A stretch of 64,000 nucleotides of DNA, taken from assembly GCF_964355755.1 (NCBI RefSeq), contig NC_092677.1, positions 20,804,101 to 20,868,100 on the forward strand, written 5' to 3'. The DNA is from Antedon mediterranea (Eukaryota; Echinodermata; Crinoidea; Comatulida; Antedonidae). A program made the position numbers and the translations under genes. Below the pieces are notes generated by a model. The model searched no databases. It saw only the letters and a program-made list of their open reading frames with translations, and was not told the DNA's origin. Shown one piece after another: positions 50,701-62,738 of the stretch (position 1 is its first letter; every line of letters starts with the position of its first letter).

Positions 50701-53700
50701 TAAAAACGTTTTAGACCATTTTGAGCATTTCGAAAAAACTTTTTCACACAAAACATCAAAGTGTACAAAATAGCTTCAAATCGCATTTTGAGACGTTTTA
50801 GACAATTTTGTGATTTTCGAAAAAACTTGTTTACATAAAAACACCAAAGTACTTAGAAAAGCTTCAAATCGCATTTGGAGACGTTTTAAACCATTTTGTT
50901 CATTTCGATGAAACTTGGTTACACAAAAACATCAAAGAGCACAAAAGTATTTAAAAACGTTTTAGACCATTTTGAGCATTCCGTCAAAACTTTTTCACAC
51001 AAAACATCAAAGTGTACAGAATAGCTTTAAATCGCATTTGGAGACGTTTTAGACCATTTTGTAGTTTTCGAAAAAACTTGTTAACATAAAAACACAAAAG
51101 AGCTTCAAATCGCATTTGGAGACGTTTTAGACCCTTTTGTGCATTTCGATGAAACTTGGTTACACAAAAACATCAAAGTGCTTAAAATCACATTAGAAAC
51201 CGTTTTAGACCATTTTGAGCATTTCGTTAAAACTTTTCACACAAAAACATCAAAGTCCACAAAATAGCTTAATATCGTATTTAAAAACGTTTTAGACCAT
51301 TTTGAGCATTTCGAAAAAACTTTTCCACACAAAACATCAAAGTTTACAAAATAGCTTCAAATCGCATTTGGAGACGTTTTAGACCATTTTGTGATTTTCG
51401 AAAAAACTTGTTAACATAAAAACACCAAAGTGCTCAGAATACCTTCAAATCGTATTTTGAGACGTTTTAGACAATTTTGTGATTTTCGAAAAAACTTGTT
51501 AACATAAAAACACCAAAGTGCTTAGAAAAGCTTCAAATCGCATTTGGAGACGTTTTAGACCATTTTGTGCATTTCGATGAAACTTGGTTACACAAAAACA
51601 TCAAAGTGCTTAAAATCACATTTTGAGCATTTCGTTAAAACTTTTCACACAAAAACATCAAAGAGCAAAAAATAGCTTAATATCGTATTTAAAAACGTTT
51701 TAGACCATTTTGAGCATTTCGACAAAACTTTTTCACACAAAACATCAAAGTGTACAAAATAGCTTCAAATCGCATTTGGAGACGTTTTAGACAATTTTGT
51801 GATTTTCGAAAAAACTTGTTTACATAAAAACACCAAAGTGCTAAGAATAGCTTCCAATCGCATTTGGAGACGTTTTAGACCCTTTTGTGCATTTCGATGA
51901 AACTTGGTTACACAAAAACATCAAAGTGCTTAAAATCACATTAGAAACCGTTTTAGAACATTTTGAGCATTTCGTTAAAATTTTTCACAGAAAAACATCA
52001 AAGAGCAAAAAATAGCTTAATATCGTATTTAAAAACGTTTTAGACCATTTTGAGCATTTCGACAAAACTTTTTCACACAAAACAACAAAGTGTACAGAAT
52101 AGCTTCAAATCGCATTTGGAGACGTTTTAACCCATTTTGAGCATTTCGATAAAATTTTACACACAAAAACATCAAAGTGCACAAAATAGCTTAATATGGT
52201 ATTTAAAAACGTTTTAGACCATTTTGAGCATTTCAACAAAACTTTTTCTCACAAAACATCAAAGTGTACAGAATAGCTTCAAATCGCATTTGGAGACGTT
52301 TTAGACCATTTTGTGCATTTCGATGAAACTTGGTTACACAAAAACATCAAAGTGCTTAAAATCACATTTTGAGCATTTCGTTAAAACTTTTCACACAAAA
52401 ACATCAAAGTCCACAAAATAGCTTAATATCGTATTTAAAAACGTTTTAGACCATTTTGAGCATTTCGAAAAAACTTTTCCACACAAAACATCAAAGTTTA
52501 CAAAATAGCTTCAAATCGCATTTGGAGACGTTTTAGACCATTTTGTGATTTTCGAAAAAATTTGTTAACATAAAAACACCAAAGTGCTCAGAATACCTTC
52601 AAATCGCATTTGGAGACGTTTTAGACCCTTTTGTGCATTTCGATGAAACTTGGTTACACAAAAACATCAAAGTGCTTAAAATCACATTAGAAACCGTTTT
52701 AGACCATTTTGAGCATTTCGTTAAAATTTTTCACAGAAAAACATCAAAGAGCAAAAAATAGCTTAATATCGTATTTAAAAACGTTTTAGACCATTTTGAG
52801 CATTTCGACAAAACTTTTTCACACAAAACATCAAAGTGTACAGAATAGCTTCAAATCGCATTTGGAGACGTTTTAACCCATTTTGAGCATTTCGATAAAA
52901 TTTTACACACAAAAACATCAAAGTGCACAAAATAGCTTAATATGGTATTTAAAAACGTTTTAGACCATTTTGAGCATTTCAACAAAACTTTTTCTCGCAA
53001 AACATCAAAGTGTACAGAATAGCTTCAAATCGCATTTGGAGACGTTTTAGACCATTTTGTGCATTTCGATGAAACTTGGTTACACAAAAACATCAAAGTG
53101 CTTAAAATCACATTTTGAGCATTTCGTTAAAACTTTTCACACAAAAACATCAAAGTCCACAAAATAGCTTAATATCGTATTTAAAAACGTTTTAGACCAT
53201 TTTGAGCATTTCGAAAAAACTTTTCCACACAAAACATCAAAGTTTACAAAATAGCTTCAAATCGCATTTGGAGACGTTTTAGACCATTTTGTGATTTTCG
53301 AAAAAACTTGTTAACATAAAAACACCAAAGTGCTCAGAATACCTTCAAATCGTGTTTTGAGACGTTTTAGACCATTTTGTAATTTTCGAAAAAACTTGTT
53401 AACATAAAAACACCAAAGTGCTCAGAATACCTTCACATCGCATTTTGAGACGTTTTAGACCATTTTGTGATTTTCGAAAAAACTTGTTAACATAAAAACA
53501 CCAAAGTGCTTAGAAAAGCTTGAAATCGCATTTGGAGACGTTTTAGACCATTTTGTGCATTTCGATGAAACTTGGTTACACAAAAACATCAAAGTGCTTA
53601 AAATCACATTTTGAGCATTTCGTTAAAACTTTTCACACAAAAACATCAAAGAGTAAAAAATAGCTTAATATCGTATTTAAAAACGTTTTAGACCATTTTG

Positions 53701-54457
53701 AGCATTTCGACAAAATTTTTTCACACAAAACATCAAAGTGTACAGAATAGCTTTAAATCGCATTTGGAGACGTTTTAGACCATTTTGTTCATTTCGATGA
53801 AACAAAAACACAAAAACATCAAATTGCACAAAATGGCTTAATATGATATGGGAAAACGTTTTAGACCATTTTGAACATATCGTTAAAAGTTTTCACACAA
53901 AAACATCAAAGTCCACAAAATAGCTTAATATCGTATTTAAAAACGTTTTAGACCATTTTGAGCATTTCGAAAAATTTTTTCACACAAAACATCAAAGTTT
54001 ACAAAATAGCTTCAAATCGCATTTGGAGACGTTTTAGACCATTTTGTGATTTTCGAAAAAACTTGTTAACATAAAAACACCAAAGTACTCAGAATACCTT
54101 CAAATCGCATTTTGAGACGTTTTAGACCATTTTGTGATTTTCGAAAAAACAACATAAAAACACCAAAGTGCTCAGAATACCTTCAAATCGCATTTGGAGA
54201 CGTTTTAGACCATTTTGTGATTTTCGAAAAAACTTGTTAACATAAAAACACCAAAGTGCTCAGAATACCTTCAAATCGTATTTTGAGACGTTTTAGACAA
54301 TTTTGTGATTTTCGAAAAAACTTGTTAACATAAAAACACCAAAGTGCTTAGAAAAGCTTCAAATCGCATTTGGAGACGTTTTAGACCATTTTGTGCATTT
54401 CGATGAAACTTGGTTACACAAAAACATCAAAGTGTACAGAATAGCTTCAAATCGCAT
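50701..54457. repeat. 3,758-bp tandem unit T, copy 1
   Basis: It aligns with the next copy at 3,758 bp (for example 50882/54640 and 51944/55702). It contains E-B'-F-C-D-B, C/D fusion, C with GAACATT and AACAACAAAGTG, D with CACAGAAAAAC, and the B variant TTTTTCTCGCAAAAC. Its first part resembles 15.36-16.56 kb. Copies diverge at about 54.15 kb, where this one has the 5-bp-deleted A monomer. Confidence 0.84.
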
Positions 54458-57400
54458 TAGAAACCGTTTTAGACCATTTTAAGCATTTCGAAAAAACTTT
54501 TTCACACAAAACATCAAAGTGTACAAAATAGCTTCAAATCGCATTTGGAGACGTTTTAGACAATTTTGTGATTTTCGAAAAAACTTGTTTACATAAAAAC
54601 ACCAAAGTGCTTAGAAAAGCTTCAAATCGCATTTGGAGACTTTTTAAACCATTTTGTTCATTTCGATGAAACTTGGTTACACAAAAACATCAAAGAGCAC
54701 AAAAGTATTTAAAAACGTTTTAGACCATTTTGAGCATTCCGACAAAACTTTTTCACACAAAACATCAAAGTGTACAGAATAGCTTTAAATCGCATTTGGA
54801 GACGTTTTAGACCATTTTGTAGTTTTCGAAAAAACTTGTTAACATAAAAACACAAAAGAGCTTCAAATCGCATTTGGAGACGTTTTAGACCCTTTTGTGC
54901 ATTTCGATGAAACTTGGTTACACAAAAACATCAAAGTGCTTAAAATCACATTAGAAACCGTTTTAGACCATTTTGAGCATTTCGTTAAAACTTTTCACAC
55001 AAAAACATCAAAGTCCACAAAATAGCTTAATATCGTATTTAAAAACGTTTTAGACCATTTTGAGCATTTCGAAAAAACTTTTCCACACAAAACATCAAAG
55101 TTTACAAAATAGCTTCAAATCGCATTTGGAGACGTTTTAGACCATTTTGTGATTTTCGAAAAAACTTGTTAACATAAAAACACCAAAGTGCTCAGAATAC
55201 CTTCAAATCGTATTTTGAGACGTTTTAGACAATTTTGTGATTTTCGAAAAAACTTGTTAACATAAAAACACCAAAGTGCTTAGAAAAGCTTCAAATCGCA
55301 TTTGGAGACGTTTTAGACCATTTTGTGCATTTCGATGAAACTTGGTTACACAAAAACATCAAAGTGCTTAAAATCAGATTTTGAGCATTTCGTTAAAACT
55401 TTTCACACAAAAACATCAAAGAGCAAAAAATAGCTTAATATCGTATTTAAAAACGTTTTAGACCATTTTGAGCATTTCGACAAAACTTTTTCACACAAAA
55501 CATCAAAGTGTACAAAATAGCTTCAAATCGCATTTGGAGACGTTTTAGACAATTTTGTGATTTTCGAAAAAACTTGTTTACATAAAAACACCAAAGTGCT
55601 AAGAATAGCTTCCAATCGCATTTGGAGACGTTTTAGACCCTTTTGTGCATTTCGATGAAACTTGGTTACACAAAAACATCAAAGTGCTTAAAATCACATT
55701 AGAAACCGTTTTAGAACATTTTGAGCATTTCGTTAAAATTTTTCACAGAAAAACATCAAAGAGCAAAAAATAGCTTAATATCGTATTTAAAAACGTTTTA
55801 GACCATTTTGAGCATTTCGACAAAACTTTTTCACACAAAACAACAAAGTGTACAGAATAGCTTCAAATCGCATTTGGAGACGTTTTAACCCATTTTGAGC
55901 ATTTCGATAAAATTTTACACACAAAAACATCAAAGTGCACAAAATAGCTTAATATGGTATTTAAAAACGTTTTAGACCATTTTGAGCATTTCAACAAAAC
56001 TTTTTCTCACAAAACATCAAAGTGTACAGAATAGTTTCAAATCGCATTTGGAGACGTTTTAGACCATTTTGTGCATTTCGATGAAACTTGGTTACACAAA
56101 AACATCAAAGTGCTTAAAATCACATTTTGAGCATTTCGTTAAAACTTTTCACACAAAAACATCAAAGTCCACAAAATAGCTTAATATCGTATTTAAAAAC
56201 GTTTTAGACCATTTTGAGCATTTCGAAAAAACTTTTCCACACAAAACATCAAAGTTTACAAAATAGCTTCAAATCGCATTTGGAGACGTTTTAGACCATT
56301 TTGTGATTTTCGAAAAAATTTGTTAACATAAAAACACCAAAGTGCTCAGAATACCTTCAAATCGCATTTGGAGACGTTTTAGACCCTTTTGTGCATTTCG
56401 ATGAAACTTGGTTACACAAAAACATCAAAGTGCTTAAATCACATTAGAAACCGTTTTAGACCATTTTGAGCATTTCGTTAAAATTTTTCACAGAAAAACA
56501 TCAAAGAGCAAAAAATAGCTTAATATCGTATTTAAAAACGTTTTAGACCATTTTGAGCATTTCGACAAAACTTTTTCACACAAAACATCAAAGTGTACAG
56601 AATAGCTTCAAATCGCATTTGGAGACGTTTTAACCCATTTTGAGCATTTCGATAAAATTTTACACACAAAAACATCAAAGTGCACAAAATAGCTTAATAT
56701 GGTATTTAAAAACGTTTTAGACCATTTTGAGCATTTCAACAAAACTTTTTCTCGCAAAACATCAAAGTGTACAGAATAGCTTCAAATCGCATTTGGAGAC
56801 GTTTTAGACCATTTTGTGCATTTCGATGAAACTTGGTTACACAAAAACATCAAAGTGCTTAAAATCACATTTTGAGCATTTCGTTAAAACTTTTCACACA
56901 AAAACATCAAAGTCCACAAAATAGCTTAATATCGTATTTAAAAACGTTTTAGACCATTTTGAGCATTTCGAAAAAACTTTTCCACACAAAACATCAAAGT
57001 TTACAAAATAGCTTCAAATCGCATTTGGAGACGTTTTAGACCATTTTGTGATTTTCGAAAAAACTTGTTAACATAAAAACACCAAAGTGCTCAGAATACC
57101 TTCAAATCGTGTTTTGAGACGTTTTAGACCATTTTGTAATTTTCGAAAAAACTTGTTAACATAAAAACACCAAAGTGCTCAGAATACCTTCACATCGCAT
57201 TTTGAGACGTTTTAGACCATTTTGTGATTTTCGAAAAAACTTGTTAACATAAAAACACCAAAGTGCTTAGAAAAGCTTGAAATCGCATTTGGAGACGTTT
57301 TAGACCATTTTGTGCATTTCGATGAAACTTGGTTAAAGTGCTTAAAATCACATTTTGAGCATTTCGTTAAAACTTTTCACACAAAAACATCAAAGAGTAA

Positions 57401-57890
57401 AAAATAGCTTAATATCGTATTTAAAAACGTTTTAGACCATTTTGAGCATTTCGACAAAATTTTTTCACACAAAACATCAAAGTGTACAGAATAGCTTTAA
57501 ATCGCATTTGGAGACGTTTTAGACCATTTTGTTCATTTCGATGAAACAAAAACACAAAAACATCAAATTGCACAAAATGGCTTAATATGATATGGGAAAA
57601 CGTTTTAGACCATTTTGAACATTTCGTTAAAAGTTTTCACAAAAAAACATCAAAGTCCACAAAATAGCTTAATATCGTATTTAAAAACGTTTTAGACCAT
57701 TTTGAGCATTTCGAAAAAACTTTTTCACACAAAACATCAAAGTTTACAAAATAGCTTCAAATCGCATTTGGAGACGTTTTAGACCATTTTGTGATTTTCG
57801 AAAAAACTTGTTAACATAAAAACACCAAAGTGCTCAGAATACCTTCAAATCGCATTTTGAGACGTTTTAGACCATTTTGTGATTTTCGAA
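54458..57890. repeat. 3,758-bp tandem unit T, copy 2
   Basis: The second copy shares the rare GAACATT, AACAACAAAGTG and TTTTTCTCGCAAAAC variants with copy 1. Its private changes are a one-base loss (GCTTAAATCAC at about 56.44 kb), GACTTTTTAAACC at about 54.64 kb, and the 13-bp loss GGTTAAAGTGC at about 57.33 kb. The last of these matches block P instead, so the end of this copy was probably exchanged with P-type sequence. Confidence 0.84.
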
Positions 57891-58619
57891 AAAAACTTGT
57901 TAACATAAAAACACCAAAGTGCTCAGAATACCTTCAAATCGTGTTTTAAGACGTTTTAGACCATTTTGTGATTTTGGAAAAACTTGTTAACATAAAAACA
58001 CCAAAGTGCTCAGAATACCTTCAAATCGCATTTGGAGACGTTTTAGACCATTTTGTGATTTTCGAAAAAACTTGTTAACATAAAAACACCAAAGTGCTCA
58101 GAAAAGCTTCAAATCGCAATTGGAGACGTTTTAAACCATTTTGTTCATTTCGATGAAACTTGGTTACACAAAAACATCAAATTGCACAAAATGGCTTAAT
58201 ATGGTATGGGAAAACGTTTTAGACCATTTTGAACATTTCGAGAAAACTTTTTCACACAAAACTTAAAAGTGTACAGAATAGCTTCAAATCGCATTAGAAA
58301 CCGTTTTAGACCATTTTGAGCATTTCGAAAAAACTTTTTCACACAAAACATCAAAGTTTACAAAATAGCTTCAAATCGCATTTGGAGACGTTTTAGACCA
58401 TTTTGTGATTTTCGAAAAAACTTGTTAACATAAAAACACCAAAGTGCTCAGAATACCTTCAAATCGCATTTTGAGACGTTTTAGACCATTTTGTGATTTT
58501 CGAAAAAACTTGTTAACATAAAAACACCAAAGTGCTAAGAATACCTTCAAATCGCATTTGGAGACGTTTTAGACCATTTTGTGATTTTCGAAAAAACTTG
58601 TTAACATAAAAACACCAAA
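57891..58619. repeat. P-type G-unit segment
   Basis: Together with 57.1-57.9 kb this aligns with about 1.8-3.2 kb at offsets of 55,288-55,289 bp, the single-base step coming from an extra A in CGAAAAAAAC at about 57.89 kb. The G marker is at 58110. After A monomers it leads into an E monomer at about 58.65 kb. CTTAAAAGTG at about 58.26 kb is a private change. Confidence 0.8.
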
Positions 58620-61600
58620 GTGCTCAGAAAAGCTTCAAATCGCATTTGGAGACGTTTTAAACCATTTTGTTCATTTCGATGAAACTTGGTTACACAAAAA
58701 CATCAAAGAGCACAAAAGTATTTAAAAACGTTTTAGACCATTTTGAGCATTCCGACAAAACTTTTTCACACAAAACATCAAAGTGTACAGAATAGCTTTA
58801 AATCGCATTTGGAGACGTTTTAGACCATTTTGTAGTTTTCGAAAAAACTTGTTAACATAAAAACACAAAAGAGCTTCAAATCGCATTTGGAGACGTTTTA
58901 GACCCTTTTGTGCATTTCGATGAAACTAGGTTACACAAAAACATCAAAGTGCTTAAAATCACATTAGAAACCGTTTTAGACCATTTTGAGCATTTCGTTA
59001 AAACTTTTCACACAAAAACATCAAAGTCCACAAAATAGCTTAATATCGTATTCAAAAACGTTTTAGACCATTTTGAGCATTTCGAAAAAACTTTTTCACA
59101 CAAAACATCAAAGTTTACAAAATAGCTTCAAATCGCATTTGGAGACGTTTTAGACCATTTTGTGATTTTCGAAAAAACTTGTTAACATAAAAACACCAAA
59201 GTGCTCAGAATACCTTCAAATCGCATTTTGAGACGTTTTAGACCATTTTGTTCATTTCGATGAAACAAAAACACAAAAACATCAAATTGCACAAAATGGC
59301 TTAATATGATATGGGAAAACGTTTTAGACCATTTTGAACATTTCGTTAAAAGTTTTCACACAAAAACATCAAAGTCCACAAAATAGCTTAATATCGTATT
59401 TAAAAACGTTTTAGACCATTTTGAGCATTTCGAAAAAACTTTTCCACACAAAACATCAAAGTTTACAAAATAGCTTCAAATCGCATTTGGAGACGTTTTA
59501 GACCATTTTGTGATTTTCGAAAAAACTTGTTAACATAAAAACACAAAAGTGCTCAGAATACCTTCAAATCGCATTTGGAGACGTTTTAGACCATTTTGTA
59601 GTTTTCGAAAAAACTTGTTAACATAAAAACACCAAAGAGCTTCAAATCGCATTTGGAGACGTTTTAGACCCTTTTGTGCATTTCGATGAAACTTGGTTAC
59701 ACAAAAACATCAAAGTGCTTAAAATCACATTAGAAACCGTTTTAGACCATTTTGAGCATTTCGTTAAAACTTTTCACACAAAAACATCAAAGTCCACAAA
59801 ATAGCTTAATATCGTATTTAAAAACGTTTTAGACCATTTTGAGCATTTCGAAAAAACTTTTTCACACAAAACATCAAAGTTTACAAAATAGCTTCAAATC
59901 GCATTTGGAGACGTTTTAGACCATTTTGTGATTTTCGAAAAAACTTGTTAACATAAAAACACCAAAGTGCTCAGAATACCTTCAAATCGCATTTTGAGAC
60001 GTTTTAGACCATTTTGTGATTTTCGAAAAAACAACATAAAAACACCAAAGTGCTCAGAATACCTTCAAATCGCATTTGGAGACGTTTTAGACCATTTTGT
60101 GATTTTCGAAAAAACTTGTTAACATAAAAACACCAAAGTGCTCAGAATACCTTCAAATCGTATTTTGAGACGTTTTAGACAATTTTGTGATTTTCGAGAA
60201 AACTTGTTAACATAAAAACACCAAAGTGCTTAGAAAAGCTTCAAATCGCATTTGGAGACGTTTTAGACCATTTTGTGCATTTCGATGAAACTTGGTTACA
60301 CAAAAACATCAAAGTGTACAGAATAGCTTCAAATCGCATTAGAAACCGTTTTAGACCATTTTGAGCATTTCGAAAAAACTTTTTCACACCAAACATCAAA
60401 GTGTACAAAATAGCTTCAAATCGCATTTGGAGACGTTTTAGACAATTTTGTGATTTTCGAAAAAACTTGTTTACATAAAAACACGAAAGTGCTAAGAATA
60501 GCTTCCAATCGCATTTGGAGACGTTTTAGACCCTTTTGTGCATTTCGATGAAACTTGGTTACACAAAAACATCAAAGTGCTTAAAATCACATTAGAAACC
60601 GTTTTAGACCATTTTGAGCATTTCGTTAAAATTTTTCACAGAAAAACATCAAAGAGCAAAAAATAGCTTAATATCGTATTTAAAAACGTTTTAGACCATT
60701 TTGAGCATTTCGACAAAACTTTTTCACACAAAATATCAAAGTGTACAGAATAGCTTCAAATCGCATTTTGAGACGCTTTAACCCATTTTGAGCATTTCGA
60801 TAAAATTTTACACACAAAAACATCAAAGTGCACAAAATAGCTTAATATGGTATTTAAAAACGTTTTAGACCATTTTGAGCAATTCAACAAAACTTTTTCT
60901 CACAAAACATCAAAGTGTACAGAATAGCTTCAAATCGCATTTGGAGACGTTTTAGACCATTTTGTGCATTTCGATGAAACTTGGTTACACAAAAACATCA
61001 AAGTGCTTAAAATCACATTTTGAGCATTTCGTTAAAACTTTTCACACAAAAACATCAAAGTCCACAAAATAGCTTAATATCGTATTTAAAAACGTTTTAG
61101 ACCATTTTGAGCATTTCGAAAAAACTTTTCCACACCAAACATCAAAGTTTACAAAATAGCTTCAAATCGCATTTGGAGACGTTTTAGACCATTTTGTGAT
61201 TTTCGAAAAAACTTGTTAACATAAAAACACCAAAGTGCTCAGAATACCTTCAAATCGCATTTGGAGACGTTTTAGACCCTTTTGTGCATTTCGATGAAAC
61301 TTGGTTACACAAAAACATCAAAGTGCTTAAAATCACATTAGAAACTGTTTTAGACCATTTTGAGCATTTCGTTAAAATTTGTCACAGAAAAACATCAAAG
61401 AGCAAAAAATATCTTAATATCGTATTTAAAAACGTTTTAGACCATTTTGAGCATTTCGACAAAACTTTTTCACACAAAACATCAAAGTGTACAAAATAGC
61501 TTCAAATCGCATTTGGAGACGTTTTAACCCATTTTGAGCATTTCGATAAAATTTTACACACAAAAACATCAAAGTGCACAAAATAGCTTAATATGGTATT

Positions 61601-62738
61601 TAAAAACGTTTTAGACCATTTTGAGCATTTCAACAAAACTTTTTCTCACAAAACATCAAAGTGTACAGAATAGCTTCAAATCGCATTTGGAGACGTTTTA
61701 GACTTTTTTGTGCATTTCGATGAAACTTGGTTACACAAAAACATCAAAGTGCTTAAAATCACATTTTGAGCATTTCGTTAAAACTTTTCACACAAAAACA
61801 TCAAAGTCCACAAAATAGCTTAATATCGTATTTAAAAACGTTTTAGACCATTTTGAGCATTTCGAAAAAACTTTTCCACACAAAACATCAAAGTTTACAA
61901 AATAGCTTCAAATCGCATTTGGAGACGTTTTAGACCATTTTGTGATTTTCGAAAAAACTTGATAACATAAAAACACCAAAGTGCTCAGAATACCTTCAAA
62001 TCGTGTTTTGAGACGTTTTAGACCATTTTGTAATTTTCGAAAAAACTTGTTAACATAAAAACACCAAAGTGCTCAGAATACCTTCACATCGCATTTTGAG
62101 ACGTTTTAGACCATTTTGTGATTTTCGAAAAAACTTGTTAACATAAAAACACCAAAGTGCTTAGAAAAGCTTGAAATCGCATTTGGAGACGTTTTAGACC
62201 ATTTTGTGCATTTCGATGAAACTTGGTTACACAAAAACATCAAAGTGCTTAAAATCACATTTTGAGCATTTCGTTAAAACTTTTCACACAAAAACATCAA
62301 AGAGTAAAAAATAGCTTAATATCGTATTTAAAAACGTTTTAGACCATTTTGAGCATTTCGACAAAATTTTTTCACACAAAACATCAAAGTGTACAGAATA
62401 GCTTTAAATCGCATTTGGAGACGTTTTAGACCATTTTGTTCATTTCGATGAAACAAAAACACAAAAACATCAAATTGCACAAAATGGCTTAATATGATAT
62501 GGGAAAACGTTTTAGACCATTTTGAACATTTCGTTAAAAGTTTTCACACAAAAACATCAAAGTCCACAAAATAGCTTAATATCGTATTTAAAAACGTTTT
62601 AGACCATTTTGAGCATTTCGAAAAAACTTTTTCACACAAAACATCAAAGTTTACAAAATAGCTTCAAATCGCATTTGGAGACGTTATAGACCATTTTGTG
62701 ATTTTCGAAAAAACTTGTTAACATAAAAACACCAAAGT
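58620..62738. repeat. R-type material, third locus
   Basis: It aligns with about 19.04-23.16 kb at a constant offset of 39,578 bp, checked at 58621, 60241, 61284 and 61959. The CTTGATAACAT and TTTGTCACAG markers match. The start also shares GAAACTAGGTTAC with block P (58.93 kb versus 343 and about 5.93 kb). Confidence 0.85.

Noticed and set aside
891-60426. Twelve near-identical 61-codon open frames on the minus strand (for example 891-1076, 6482-6667, 60241-60426)
   Set aside because: They are translations of two or so satellite monomers that happen to stay open. They span monomer boundaries, contain an internal duplicate of their own start, and show no domain, signal or promoter context. 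Their conservation is explained by the conservation of the DNA repeat.
21706-61499. Four similar 71-codon plus-strand open frames (21706, 26782, 45103, 61284) and an 84-codon minus-strand frame at 49375-49629
   Set aside because: They are also repeat-derived. The 71-codon frames appear only where the AAAATATCTTAATATCG variant removes the usual TAG stop of a D monomer. Their composition is that of the repeat and there is no sign of a protein family.
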